Below, piece by piece: positions 7,362 to 18,805 of a stretch of 64,000 nucleotides of DNA. This DNA comes from Phoronis australis (Eukaryota > Phoronida > Phoronidae), in the NCBI GenBank assembly GCA_002633005.1, contig NMRA01000142.1, forward strand, positions 666,860 through 730,859. The letters run 5' to 3'. Position 1 is the first letter of the stretch. Each line of letters begins with the position of its first letter. The position numbers and the translations under genes were made by a program. The notes beneath the pieces were generated by a model that saw nothing but the letters and a program-made list of their open reading frames with translations, ran no database searches and was not told the DNA's origin.

Positions 7362-7909
7362 TATTCACTCTGATTAACATTCAGAACATATGAAGTGATG
7401 TAAGCCTGCATTTTGTCAACAGTTTTCTTCAAATCTGGGCTTATAACAGTTTCAAATCAAGAAACAGCCAGCTCCATCCATACATCATAATTCTCTAGAC
7501 TCTCTGAGCATAAATGACAATATTCCGTTCCTTGTTTAAAATACGACTTGACTAAAATGATTACATAAAGGATGGCTCTACTTTGGCTATGTTGCTATTT
7601 GCAAGAAGCTCGGCAAAATCCCATAACCCAGATCACATTCTAGAATCCAACGTCGTTGCATGGCAAACTTTACGCTTGTCAGGTTGCAATTAAAAAACCC
7701 CTTGATTCTAGACTAATTACACCTGCTTTACGTAATTTTTTTGTGCCGATGGCAAACAGTTACACAAGCAGGCACATAGTTTATGTGGTCAGATTGCATA
7801 CTCAGTTGATTTATTCATATATGATAGAACTCTGTTTGTATTAACACCATTTATTGGACAGAATGTCCTCACTCAGTTCGAGTCTGCAAGTGCACTTCAG
7901 TTTGAAGGC
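7362..7909. other. No gene recognised
   Basis: A 62-codon plus-strand frame (7656-7844) has no recognisable similarity. The rest is AT-rich without structure that I can see. Confidence 0.4.
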
Positions 7910-8185
7910 TCAGATGATACTCTTAGTGTCCAGAGGAATATCCCTGTGGACGTTCATGAGCGCCTGGGCAGAGAGTTGATCGTTTGTCATTGTTGAGTGC
8001 AAGAACATCTTCAGGTTTCGTAATGTGCTGAAGGGTCTTTCTGCTTCACAGGAAGTGTGCAGATGATCTTTACTATGGTGTGGACGTTTGGAGACTTGAC
8101 TTGACTGCATTCCTTGATAGCTTGGTGTGACGTTGCTAGTGTCTGCTCTAGTGCCAAGGTTTTCCAGTTGTTCTAAAATAAACAT
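7910..8185 (-). pseudogene. hAT transposase C-terminal dimerisation region, fragment
   Basis: The stretch CEAERPFSTLRNLKMFLHST, followed by a Met-Thr-rich turn and an N-V-H-R-D end, is the hallmark of the hAT family C-terminal dimerisation domain. It lies at about 7930-8060. The upstream catalytic domain is not visible, so this is an isolated 3' remnant on the minus strand. Confidence 0.65.
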
Positions 8186-8544
8186 TTAAAGATGTCAATA
8201 TCAAATTTCAGTTTAGGTTTCAGTTTTATAGTCAAATGTTCACATCTCATGTACATAATTGGAATGTAGACGTTTCTTACCTTCCACAAAACGAACTCAG
8301 TATCCAGAGCTTCAGAACATGAACACTCAATTATCATTGTTTTATTACCTTCGTCACTTTGCGAACAATGTGGCTCACACAGCTGACTGTTACCTCCTGA
8401 AAGAAGATTTTTAAAATAAACTAACACTTCTTGTTTTAAGGCATTTAAACAGTTTAACCGCATGTGATTTAAAAATGGAAAATGTGTTACATTACAAGGA
8501 TTCAAACTCGCATCCTTTTGGTCGGAGTGTACATGCTCTTTCAT
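8173..8544 (-). other. Open frame of 123 codons, unrecognised
   Basis: Immediately upstream of the hAT remnant in the same direction. It has several Cys and His residues in the middle but no clear zinc-finger spacing. Its first codons overlap the tRNA-like SINE, so at least the start is not genuine coding. It may be decayed upstream hAT sequence. Confidence 0.2.
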
Positions 8545-8560
8545 TGCGCCACCACGCTTC
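8495..8560 (-). repeat. tRNA-derived SINE head
   Basis: On the minus strand an A-box-like TGGCGCAATGAAAG (8552-8539) is followed 30 nt later by a B-box-like GAGTTTGAATCC (8509-8498), the layout of a polymerase III tRNA-type promoter. Acceptor-stem pairing is not preserved, so this is a SINE head or tRNA pseudogene rather than a tRNA. Confidence 0.45.
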
Positions 8561-9329
8561 CAACTAAAACACCATTCTAAGAGAAATACGTGTTCATGGT
8601 CCGCAATGTTTGCTTGTGAACTTGCTTCTATCCGTAATGTTTATTATAAGTTTCAAGTTTTGTGCATCCAGTTTGTAGCAAAAGTGTTTAAAACAATCTT
8701 AAGTCCCCCAAATGACCAAGTCCATTTTTCGTGTTGGCATTAACCACACGCTTGCTTTGCAAATTGTCTTAATTTGAATGTTGAACAAAGAGAGTGTGAC
8801 GGATTGCAAGACAAACTGTCCAAACGGTAGACGAAACGCTCGTTGACTTTGAGGATATTGTTCGTAGTCTAGTTAAGATATGAAAATAGAGTTCCAGTGT
8901 TAACTTGTATTCATAATACCTTCAAAGCAGTGAACAACACTTTTCATACACACAGCTACGTATCATTCCTAAAATTACGGCCATAAGTGTTCGCTTACAA
9001 CTCCTTAAGTGCCTGAACACAAGGCAAGACGCGGCGCGCTGCGTGCAAGCAAGAGATTAAACGCCAGTCAATCATATGCCAAAACCGAGTCCACGTGGTC
9101 AGGCCCCCAGAATCACAGCGACACCCATAGTCAAATCATAAAGTTAAATACATATTGAAATGGCAATACAAAATGTAACAATCAATAAAATTTGGAAATC
9201 TGTAACAGTCATGGTCCTGTCCCATAGGGGGCAGGAGTTTCACCAATTGAACAATAATGCTAGAAACGTGTGGATCATTTATTGCATAAGCTAGGGTTCT
9301 TGAAACTTGCTGTAAGGTCTGATTCTAAT
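8561..9329. other. No gene recognised
   Basis: No open frame of note. The sequence is AT-rich and non-repetitive within this window. Confidence 0.4.
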
Positions 9330-9480
9330 CTCATCTCCATCTTCACTTTGGCTTTGGCTAACTCTACTTCTTCTCTATGTTTGAGTAACTCCAGATCCGT
9401 TTCTAGCTCCTGTTGAGCCTGAATAAGCCACAGCCTGTTTTGCGAACTTGAGTCAGCTACGAGCTTCTTCAGCTTCCATT
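9330..9480 (-). pseudogene. Coiled-coil fragment, possibly retrotransposon Gag
   Basis: One minus-strand frame reads as a continuous heptad-like Leu/Glu/Lys/Arg stretch (QAQQELETDLELLKHREEVE and onward). BEL/Pao Gag proteins begin with such coiled coils. It lies downstream of the integrase piece rather than upstream, so if it is gag it belongs to a different or rearranged copy. Confidence 0.3.
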
Positions 9481-9509
9481 AGTGAATGGTTGTTTGATGT
9501 CGACACGAT

Positions 9510-9790
9510 CTCAGGTGTCATCCTGTATCAATTCTGCAGTGTGTTGCAACCTTGAGAGGACTGACTTCTCTTTTCTGACGATTTCTGCGTTGGCCTCGTG
9601 CTCTTTGTTATGGATTACAGCCCTGGAAGACAAACATGTGAACAGGCAACCCCATCTCTTGATCTCAGTGTTTGCATCCCTCCTTGACCAGAAATGGACC
9701 AAAGTAATCTATACCTACATTAGAAAATGCGGGACCGTCTTTCAACCTATCCTCAGGTAAGCCGGACATCTTTTGTGCTGCAACTCCAAA
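9510..9790 (-). pseudogene. BEL/Pao retrotransposon integrase relic
   Basis: A minus-strand frame reads a P-x-DR start followed by VGIDYFGPFLVKEG. In the next frame the sequence continues as IKRWGCLFTCLSSRAV. This is the start of the BEL/Pao integrase core, with the first catalytic Asp in DYFGPF (9709-9692). A stop and a frameshift separate the two parts. Zinc-finger and later catalytic residues are not visible. Confidence 0.7.
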
Positions 9791-10101
9791 GCACTGCTTT
9801 GCCAAATTAAACAGTTTTGAAATACTTTTGGAATTTGACTTGGGTACGAGTTGACTTGGCTTTGAAGTGACCTGTTCCCCATTGAGTCACTGACTACACT
9901 GACTCAGTGATGCGTCAATTTATCAAACTCCGAGAAAAAAAATTAACATTCACCATCATCTTGGTCGTTATCAGGGGGTAATCTGTTCTCGGCATACTTA
10001 GTAATTTCGCAATCTTTCTTTTTGCTCTTTCAATCTTTGTAACGTCATTAAGCTTTCTATAACATGTCTTGTGATACTGGAGCACACACCAATACATAAA
10101 G

Positions 10102-12120
10102 TTACGTGATAGAAACAACTGATTCGAAGTCGGAGCGAGCTTCTGCTTGAAGTTTGCAGCATGTTAACACTGATGATGACAGGAATTCTCGAAATGCAGC
10201 ATGCTGCTCAAAGTACCTGCCACACAACTCAAACAACACATGGGAACTGTTGCCACAGTACCTAATGACGAATCCTTTCCTCAAGCCTGAGCTCTCTAGA
10301 AAACTAATGAAAGCCTTGGGATTGCCTTTACTGTCTTTAAACCTGATCTTATTGATTGCCAAGAGAATATTTGATGCAATGCAGTCCCTCCCAATCAGCT
10401 GCCCTTTCATTGGCTCATTCTCTTTTAACGCTGATCAACACGAGCTGGTGATGGTGTCAAGGGGTGGAGGTGGCAGGTCAGCTTCCTCCAAAAAACCAAC
10501 TCTTCCACGATTCACGGCAGCCCTATCTAATGTGTTCCTTAGATTGGCCACAATTGTTTGCCGGCATTCCTCAAAATCCATGTCATAGGCAGCATGGATT
10601 TCCGCAACACGTTGTATGCTATCTGATATATGACCAGCGTAGTCGTGTGCAGTGCCACCTGGTAATTCATCACCAGACAGTACATAGCACTCGTTCTTGA
10701 TTGTAACATGGATGCTGTTGATGTGCAAGCCTTCTTGTGTAGTTGCATCAAATCCCAATGTGAGGTCGTGGTTGTTCATCAGCACATCGGCAACAAAATA
10801 CTTGGAGATCACACCAAGTTCTCGAGTCGTCTGCTCCATGGTGGTTCTATCAAGGACAGAGTCAAGTGAGACACCTGCATGCTTGAACCGCTGTGTATAA
10901 CAATGGGTGTACTTTTAGTTGGGACGTTATTCATGATGCAGTCAAACACCATCATGCGAACATCACTAGAGTATGACTTTTTGTCGCCTTTTACATTTTA
11001 ATACTGGTAGACGAAAGAGCCTGAACTTGTTCTTTCAGCAGACTATTTTCATATTCAAGGGATTTAATGATGCTCTGACTTTCTTTTTTTTCTTCTGCAG
11101 AGCCCTAAACCTTGGCATTGGAACAGAACTTGCCCAATTAAATTTATTCTAGCGTAGCAAACTACTGTGGGTTCTCTTTAGCTTGTCAACGTAGCTGTGC
11201 GTTACATTACCTTTTAACTCACTTTTCAGCGACATAATTAATGTGATCTTTGGACTAATCATCTGAGTCATCCATTTCATACGTTGATTCAAAACCTTGT
11301 CATTGCGTTCACTTTCCTTTTAGCTGAACTCAGTTCTTCATGCAGGGATTGGATGTTTGCTTTGAGTTTTTTCTCTCTGTCTTTAGAGCTGCTTACTAAA
11401 GCTAATCACTTCCCCAGTTTTAGTTTTTTGGTTTTGAGTCGGTCCCTCATGTCGACAATCCTGGTAAAGTAACTGATGTTACAGGAGTAGTCATGGAAGT
11501 CAATGAAACTGGACTGGGAAATCTGTCTCTCGATGGCCCTGGAACAGGCACGCCCTCTGCACAGCAGGCTTAAGCACACACAGCTTGTTGAACACAGCAT
11601 TAAACTTTGCTCTTATTAGAATGGTTTGACAAGTTTCTATATTTTTTAGAGTTTTGTTCTCGACTGCATTGATATCTTGAGAAACAAAGTTCCATTCACC
11701 TTCTAATTTCTGTTTCAATAAGGTCACTGTATCAGCAACTGATTTGCCACTTTGAAGGTACAAAAATAATACATGATCTTTCTTTATGCCTGCAGATGGC
11801 ACACTACGAAAGTTCTCTTCCATAAGTTGTGTGGCCACACCAGTCTTTTCTGGAAGAACGCTTTTTCTCTTCTTTTTCCGAGGCGTCCATAAAAAAATAG
11901 TTATAGCAACAGGTAAACCTAGCCACATAAAAACAACATTTTCATAACAAAATTCAATAGCAGCACCTGCGGATTTAGTGAGAGCAGGGTCTAGCCTACT
12001 CCTACAGACATGACTAAAAGGGAAAAGGAAAAAATACCATTTTTGTACATCATTTTCTTTCTTAAACTGTGCTTGCCCCGCTCTGCAACGTATGTGTTGC
12101 ATATTACAGACATGCCACAA
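10102..12120 (-). pseudogene. Relic of a DDE-type transposon protein with N-terminal coiled coil
   Basis: Successive minus-strand pieces run in one direction. First is a basic patch (PRKKKRK) with helical sequence at about 12000-11500. Next is a Lys/Glu-rich coiled coil at about 11470-11280, broken by stops. A YSSDVRMMVFDCIM segment follows at about 10950-10840. A frame at 10839-10435 contains LTLGFDATTQEG and later LPGGTAHDYAGHI. Last is a frame at 10410-10102 with GFVIRYCGNSSHVLFELCG. The Asp in FDATT is placed like the first catalytic Asp of a DDE transposase. I recall this arrangement from unnamed multi-copy proteins of invertebrate genomes, but I cannot assign a superfamily. Multiple breaks make it a pseudogene. 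Confidence 0.45.
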
Positions 12121-12880
12121 AATTGTGGTCCATTGCTATCGAAGCTTCGTTGTTACATTGCTCTCCTTTTTCAGAAAAGTGTGGGGAAATCCCAGCCGAC
12201 TCATGCATCGCTGCTTCAAAATTGTCAATTAACAAATTGAATTCTTGATAATAATACAGTAACTGTTTTGAGTCAACAAATTACACGAAAGCCTCCTTAA
12301 GTTTTCCAAATAGAGTCCCTAAGATTTTTATAATTTCCTGTAGAGTCAGGATTCACCGCAGATTAAGTCCAAATCTGCGCTAGATTGCACCCCGCATCAT
12401 GAGAAAAATCTGGACGTTAAGACTAACATATGAGTACAGCTTCGCTCTGAAGGCACTAAGTGTCGCAACAAAATTCATCAGTGTGCTCTCTCCAGCCGTC
12501 TGTTATAGATGCTTCCAAAGGCTTTAAAAAAGAAATGATAATACCGTTATTCGCCGTGAAGTCTGCTCAGTATCATGTTATTTTAAACAAAGATGACTAT
12601 TCCAATAGTCTATTAGTAATATGTGACCCTAAAAAATTAATCAGCATTAGTTGGACACCAATCATTGAGCTTAAAGTCCTTCTCTCACGCGTTGTTAACC
12701 CTTATTACATGGTTAAAAGATGTTATAAGGATCCAAGAAGTACCTACCCCATAACTAATACACGATCCGTACTCGAAAACAGTTTAAACGAGAGCACTCA
12801 GAAGAGCGACACTTGGCGGAATTAATCGAAAAGACGATAATGAGAGCGACGACGACAATCATGACGATCTAGGCGGCAAT
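12121..12880. other. Mostly featureless; one unrecognised 121-codon plus-strand frame (12460-12825)
   Basis: The plus-strand frame shows no signal peptide, repeat or family motif. Its composition (Lys/Ser/Asn/Ile) matches background AT-rich DNA. I would not call it a gene. Confidence 0.3.
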
Positions 12881-13720
12881 TATGAATAAAACGATAACAT
12901 TCATGTGACTAGCGAAGAAATCAAATAGAGAGCATACAATCAAGTACAATAAAGAGTGAAAGCCCGTTCAAAACTCTATCTAAAGTGGTAGTTTGGCAGA
13001 CACGATAACATTCATGTGACTAGCGAAGAAATCAAATAGAGAGCATACAATCAACTACAATAAAGAACAATAGATGGCGCAACATGACGGACGAGCCATG
13101 TCTGTTCCCACATTCTAAAATAGTTAGTGCTATGTGTTTACAATAAGTATTTGGCCTGGAATTGTACAGTCTACAGAGAGCTATTCCACCACAGTAGGAC
13201 AGTGCTGGCTGGGTCAGTCTGGGTCAACTAGGCATAACCAAAACAAAGTTAACTGAAAGCCAGCCAGCTGGGTCCTTGCATACTGTAGGTGACCGAATTG
13301 GAACAATGGTATCCGTAAATCTTTAATAATTCAAAAAGTAGACGTCATAGCGCAAAATGGAAAATATCTTCTGAAAGCCCGTTCAAAACTCTATCTAAAG
13401 CGGTAGTTTGGCAATCACGATAATATTCATGTGACTAGCGAAGAAATAAAATAGAGAGCATTCAATCAACTACAATAAAGAACAATAGATGGCGCAACAT
13501 TACAGACGAGGCATGCATAGCAGTAGGACAGTGCTGGCTGGGTCAGTCTGGGTCAACTAGGCATAACCAAAACAAAGTGAGGTGAAATCCAGCCAGCTGC
13601 GTGTGACCGAAGAAACAACGGTATCCGAAAAAGTAGACGTCGTAGCGCAAAATGGAAAATATCTCCTGAAAGCCCGTTCAAAACTCTATCCAAAGTGGTA
13701 GTTTGGCAAAAATCAAAAAA
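12880..13720. repeat. Local tandem duplications with a shared 80-130 bp core
   Basis: A core beginning GAAAGCCCGTTCAAAACTCT occurs at 12958, 13373 and 13668. The adjoining ATTCATGTGACTAGCGAAGA block occurs around 12900, 13011 and 13425. A GGACAGTGCTGGCTGGGTCA block occurs at about 13198 and 13527. Copies differ by point changes and short deletions. It looks like a decayed tandem array, or nested copies of one non-autonomous element. Confidence 0.65.
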
Positions 13721-14419
13721 ATTTTCGAGAAAATTGAAAATTCGCCGTTTTTTTTTGAAATTCAAAGTCAAATAACTCGAAAACGGTAAGTCTGAGAAAT
13801 ACGCTCTCGCAGACTTTTTGCAAGGCCATACTTCAAGGAATCCACATGCAAAAATTCACGTCATTTGCTCTTCCCATAAAAAAATGCGACACCAGAGCGA
13901 TTGAAATCGTGTGAACATGCCCCACAGCCGCCATCTTGCTAACGCCCCTCGGGCGATAATTCCCCAAAATCTACTCGGGCTCTAGATAATGGGGGATAAC
14001 GACTTCGCCATGTAATAATCTATATATATCTTTTCTCAATTGTTGGGTTTATCGAGACGCAATAAATAAGTGCAGAGTATTACCGAAAAACAAATGGTCC
14101 CACTTAACACGATTAATACAGGCAACGTGGAACTATGCAATCGTCAATAAATTACAACTTAATATAATTGTATTGAGCTAATGAATGGACTCATGTGCAA
14201 CAAGTGTAAACTTTTTCCCAATCTTTTCAAAAAGTTTGACAAAAACTGACTGCAGCGCTATTTTTTAGTAGTGCATATCTTCTTGTAATTAACATTCAAT
14301 CTTCTTAGAAATACACACATTATTATTTATTTCAATGAAGGTAATACCAAGTAACTTTCACAAGCAACAAATAATTGCAGAAGGAACATTTGATCAAAAC
14401 AGTCATATATTTTCAATTT
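13721..14419. other. No gene recognised
   Basis: Contains A- and T-rich runs near 13700-13760 and otherwise unstructured sequence. Confidence 0.4.
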
Positions 14420-14800
14420 CCATCTTCAGTTTCTTGTTCTTTAGAATGAGATTTTCGATTTCTAAGTCCAATTTCCTTTCTTCTTTTATTCTTCTCCGTT
14501 TGTTTGGCTTCTAATTCATTTTCCAGTTTTCTTTTCTTTAGTTCCAGGACCTCCTTTGATATGGCGTTTAATTCATTACTGGTTACATTTTTTTCCTCAA
14601 TGGCCTCTCCGAAGCGAAGGTGACTGGAGATTCCGAAAGCGGGTGGCTAGCAGAAAGACATGGTGATGAACTAGTGAGAATTGTGTCCCAAGAAGTAATC
14701 AGTTTTTGAGTGCTAGGCAATGATATAGTTTCAGATGAGACGGCTGCTTGTGGTGATTGGTTCTCGGCAATTTGAGCAGTTGTTGGAGTGAAAATTCCTG
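14420..14800 (-). pseudogene. C-terminal coiled coil of a Harbinger-associated Myb/SANT-like protein, decayed
   Basis: On the minus strand an acceptor-like pyrimidine stretch near 14800 is followed by a Ser/Thr/Pro-rich segment (about 14795-14600). After a frame change comes a Lys/Glu/Leu coiled coil (EVLELKKRKLENELEAKQTE) that ends near 14420. Myb/SANT-like accessory proteins of Harbinger transposons commonly end this way. The DNA-binding domain was not found. A second copy lies after the gap at 17610-17840. Confidence 0.35.
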
Positions 14801-14876
14801 AAATGAAGTTAAAAGTGCATAATTAAAGTGTTTTGATATTCATACAAACGAGACCGATCACAAGCAGGAAATTATC

Positions 14877-15191
14877 CTAATCATTGTCTGATCTTATGGA
14901 GCTCAATTTACTACGCCGTCTAGGAGTGTCAACATATGTTTTGAGGCATGGTGGGTGTTGGGAGAGGGTACTGAACACGACGGGAGATGACATTTCCAGT
15001 TCCCATCTCTCAGACTCATCGAATACCCGGCCGCTGCTTATTTGGGGCCCCGTGCATTTCCAGCAACATTCCATCCTGGAATGCACTCTACCGGCGAAAC
15101 GCGAAGCAGTTGTGCAAAATTGGGTTGTGTCCCAAGACTGAGTGATAGATGGCGGCAATTCTTCACTCAGTGCGGAATATTCCCAAGGCAA
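14877..15191 (-). other. Open frame of 104 codons inside the duplication, unrecognised
   Basis: The frame (with a copy at 17931-18224) has several Trp and Cys residues and is conserved between the two copies, but they are so similar overall that this is not evidence of selection. A T-rich flank and a nearby splice-like AG could make it an upstream exon of the adjacent coiled-coil relic. No domain is recognised. Confidence 0.25.
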
Positions 15192-15659
15192 AAATTGAAC
15201 TTCTAATTAAGAAAATGCTAATTGAGGAAATAAAAATGTAACATTGTAAACATGTTTAGGGTAAGGTATAGATTTGTTACATACCATTTTTTATGGCCCT
15301 AAGTGGATATTAAAAAAGTGCGGAACCGTTCCGCACACTTTGAGACTAAATAATATTCTCTCATTTGAGAAAATATCGCCTTTTTTAAACTTACTTATAT
15401 CTCTTGTGATTGAATAAGGCAACAACTTCTGGACTTGGTCTAGTACAGAAAAAATTGTCAACTGCAAAAATGTCACCAGTTACAAATACCAAGTTGCTTT
15501 ACTGTTGGCGATGTAGTCGCTCTTTCACTTTTTCAATGACCTTCATCATTTAATGTCACGGTGTTTCTCAACTAACCAACTACATTGCCATGAATACATG
15601 CATTACCAACAACAGTTGTGCATACACTTGGGCTATCATGACTAACTTCTTCATACTAA

Positions 15660-16560
15660 TGTCATGGTTCAAGAAATAAAGAGTTCTTTAAAATAAGGAA
15701 TCGGGTAATAAATGAAGTTATATAAAAAGATTACAAAAGATATCTTCTCTAAATTAATATAACTACATTGAGGTCTTCACCTTGAACGAAATAAATAAGG
15801 TTACAAATATATACATGCATGTAAATACAACTTTCCATGGTCTTGAATACAATGACATGGGCAATAAATGTTATGGAGTGCTTTCCTTACCAAGGGAACA
15901 TAGATATCTTCAACTAGTTTTTCCAATATATAAAACCATGTTCTTAAAAACAGATCTACTAACACTTCAACTAATGTTTTTAAGTACTGCATATTAATGT
16001 CATGGTTCAAGAAATAAAGAGTTCTTTAAAATAAGGAATGATAGGTAATAAATGGAGTTATATAAAATACTGTGAGGTCATAACGTTGAGCAAAATAAAT
16101 AACGTTAGAAACGTATACATACAATTACAGCAAATGCAATTTTTCATGGTTATGGGTAGAAACACATGCGGAATAAATGTTGCGGATTGCCTTCGTTACC
16201 AAGGGCTACATCTCATCAAATATTTTCCAACCTATAAAGCCCATTATAACAGCACCATAAAAAACTTGCAAAATTCATTTCTCTAAAAACGTAATACTGT
16301 GAGGTCGTAACATTGAGCAAAATAAATAAGGCTATAAAAAAGTTTATACGCGCTAATGCAGTTTTTCATGGTCTTGGATACAATCACACTAGTAATAAAT
16401 GTTATTGTATTTGCATTACGATAACAATAAAACTTTTTGACAAAAAAATAATAAATAAATATTCTGGACTACCTTCATTACATATCTCTTCAAACATTTT
16501 GTCAAACCTATCAAACCACTTTTTAAAAACCGTGATGAGCAAAGAAATCCTATGTACATG
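15660..16560. repeat. Degenerate tandem repeat, three units of about 230-305 bp
   Basis: Units start with GAGGTC-TAAC-TTGA-C(A)AAATAAATAA-G at about 15771, 16075 and 16303. They share a 'CATGG(T)CTTG-ATACA', 'AATAAATGTTATG' and 'TTACCAAGGG' order. A flanking block, ATGTCATGGTTCAAGAAATA, recurs at 15660 and 16001. The same array recurs in the second copy (19780-20640). Confidence 0.65.
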
Positions 16561-16799
16561 AAAATTGTGCTTGGGAGCGTGTAATCACTTGACCTGTCGT
16601 TTCAGACAGATAATTTTTTTTGCACTTGATTAGCAACTTCTTGGTTAAAAATAACGTTTTTTAAAAATCAACACCTAATGATTGTCGAGACACTAACTTC
16701 GTATACGGACAACATAATCATGTTGGAAATATGTGAAGAAACAGGAGCTTTAGTAATGAAGGCAGTTGGTTACCTTCAACTGGAAATGTGTAATCTACG

Positions 16800-17545
16800 C
16801 TCGATCATTCGCAGCTTGAATTTTCTTTGCTTGCTTTTGTTCATTGTTTAGCTTAAATGTTATTGCTTTCAAGATATCCTCATTCAGAGGTGTTTGATTA
16901 AGTACCAAAAAGCTATCATAACATAACCTATGCTTGATCATTCGCAACTTGAATTTTCTTAGTTTGCTTTTTTTCATTGTTCAGCCTAAATGTTATTGCT
17001 TTCAAGATACCCTCCTTTAGAGGTGTTGGATTAAATACCAAAGAGCTGTCTTGACGTAACCTATGCTTGATCTTTCGCAATTTGAATTTTCTTTGCTTGC
17101 TTTTGTTCATTGTTCGGCTTAAATGTTATTGCTTTCAAGATATCCTCCTTCAGAGGTGTTGGATTAAATACCAAAAAGCTATCATAACATAACCTATGCT
17201 TGATCATTCACAACTTGAATTTTCTTGGTTTGCTTTTGTTCATTGTTCAGCTTAAATGTTATTGCTTTCAAGATATCCTCCTTCAGAGGTTTTGGATTAA
17301 ATATCAAAAAGCCATCGTAATGTAACCTATGCCTGATCATTCAAGCAACTTGAATTTTCTTTGCTTGCTTTTGTTCATTGTTCAGCTTAAATGTTATTGC
17401 TTTCAAGATATCCTCCTTCAGACATTTTGGATTAAATATCAAAAAGCTATCGTAACGTAACCTATGCTTGATCATTCAAGCAACTTGAATTTTCTTTGCT
17501 TGCTTTTGTTCATTGTTCAGCTTAAATGTTATTGCTTTCAAGATA
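16800..17545. repeat. 133-bp minisatellite, six units, cut by the gap
   Basis: Units begin (C/T)T(T/C)GATCATTC at 16800, 16933, 17066, 17199, 17332 and 17467. Spacing is 133 bp, with one unit of 135. The unit length is not a multiple of three, so the minus-strand open frames across it are not protein repeats. Confidence 0.9.
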
Positions 17546-17609
17546 NNNNNNNNNNNNNNNNNNNNNNNNNNNNNNNNNNNNNNNNNNNNNNNNNNNNNNN
17601 NNNNNNNNN
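17546..17609. other. Assembly gap, 64 N
   Basis: The run of N falls exactly where the first duplicate copy ends and the second begins. Confidence 0.99.
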
Positions 17610-18422
17610 TTGGCTTCTAATTCATTTTCCAGTTTTCTTTTCTTTAGTTCCAGGACCTCCTTTGATATGGCGTTTAATTCATCACTGGTTACATTTTTTT
17701 CCTCAATGGCCTCTCCGAAGCGAAGGTGACTGGAGATTCCGAAAGCGGGTGGCTAGCAGAAAGACATGGTGATGAACTAGTGAGAATTGTGTCCCAAGAA
17801 GTAGTGGTGATTGGTTCTCGGCAATTTGAGCAGTTGTTGGAGTGAAAATTCCTGAAATGAAGTTAAAAGTGCATAATTAAAGTGTTTTGATATTCATACA
17901 AACGAGACCGATCACAAGCAAGAAATTATCCTAATCATTGTCTGATCTTATGAAGCTCAATTTACTTAGTCGTCTAGGAGTGTCAACATATGTTTTGAGG
18001 CATGGTGTGGGTTGGGAGAGGGTACTGAACACGACGGGAGATGACGTTTCCAGTTCCCATCTCTCAGACTCATCGAATACCCGGCCGCTTCTTATTTGGG
18101 GCCCCGTGCATTTCCAGCAACATTCCATCCTGGAATGCACTCTGCCGGCGAAACGCAAAGCAGTTGTGCAAAATTGGGTTGTGTCCCAAGACTGAGTGAT
18201 AGATGGCGGCAATTCTTGACTCAAGAAGCTTTGTTCGTGAGTAACTAAGACACTGAAAAGTTATGTAGGGCTTTGGTTTTGTGTATGCTGGTTTTTGTAG
18301 AGTTTTCGTTAGCAATGACATAGGCCTACCTACCGATAAAACTGCTGTGACTAATACTGTTGGTTACACGTGTCAGATGAAATCATGAATTTGTCCATGT
18401 TCCCAGCAGCGGGATTTTGAAA

Positions 18423-18733
18423 CTGTTCGCCATTTGAAAACCAGGACCAAGGAACATCTAAATTCTGACAGTAATTCACATGTAAATATTCACCTACAGA
18501 GTTCCAATCATTGTTATCAGCAGTGCTCTTTCAATGACTTTGCAATAATATACCAGGCAGTAACAACAAAGGAGCTTAAAATTCCTGAGGCTTTACATAT
18601 CAGTTGGTGCAAGCCCAATCTCAATAGGCAACTGACACCACAGGTTGTCATTGTCAACTGTTGGTCTAGTTCATTGTCACTCCCTGTAACTGACTGTATC
18701 TGTTCTTCATTACTTGTTGCTGGGCCTAGCTAG
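18423..18733 (+). pseudogene. Penelope-like retroelement GIY-YIG endonuclease, 3' fragment
   Basis: The plus-strand frame starts inside a RHLKTRTKEHLNS motif and proceeds through a SHVNIHLQSSNHC stretch to TKELKIPEALHISWCKPNLN. This is the C-terminal half of the GIY-YIG domain that Penelope-like elements carry after their reverse transcriptase; the N-terminal GIY and YIG strands are absent. A hammerhead-like motif follows at 18750, as expected for this element class. It is truncated at the 5' side. Confidence 0.55.
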
Positions 18734-18749
18734 GTGGCCACTGTATTAT

Positions 18750-18805
18750 GACTTCTGAGGATGGTGTTTAATAAATGACACCGAAACACTTTTTAGTCAA
18801 GTTTT
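18750..18805 (+). ncRNA. Candidate hammerhead ribozyme motif (Penelope-type)
   Basis: CTGAGGA (18755-18761) fits the CUGANGA core. A 5-bp stem II, GGTGT (18763-18767) with ACACC (18778-18782), leads to GAAA (18783-18786). A two-pair stem III closes around an eight-base loop, and GTC (18796-18798) fits the cleavage triplet. Stem I pairs GACTT (18750-18754) with AAGTT (18799-18803), including one G-U pair. One extra U (18762) between the core and stem II is non-canonical. Short-stem-III hammerheads are known from Penelope-like elements. Activity is uncertain. Confidence 0.4.

Larger units (their letters stand above)
14503..17545. repeat. First copy of a ~3-kb direct duplication
   Basis: Nearly identical to 17610-21667. 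Differences are of allelic type: about 50 bp missing from the second copy near 17802, about 31 bp missing near 20645, and about 1.07 kb present only in the second copy (18230-19290). The first copy stops at the N run within the sixth unit of the 133-bp repeat. Confidence 0.9.

Noticed and set aside
12460-12825. 121-codon plus-strand frame as a gene
   Set aside because: No recognisable motif or neighbouring signals; AT-rich composition explains it.
16795-17110. Lys-rich open frames repeated in the 133-bp array as a repeat protein
   Set aside because: A 133-bp unit shifts the frame each time, so the similar peptides are just repeats read from the same phase, not one protein.
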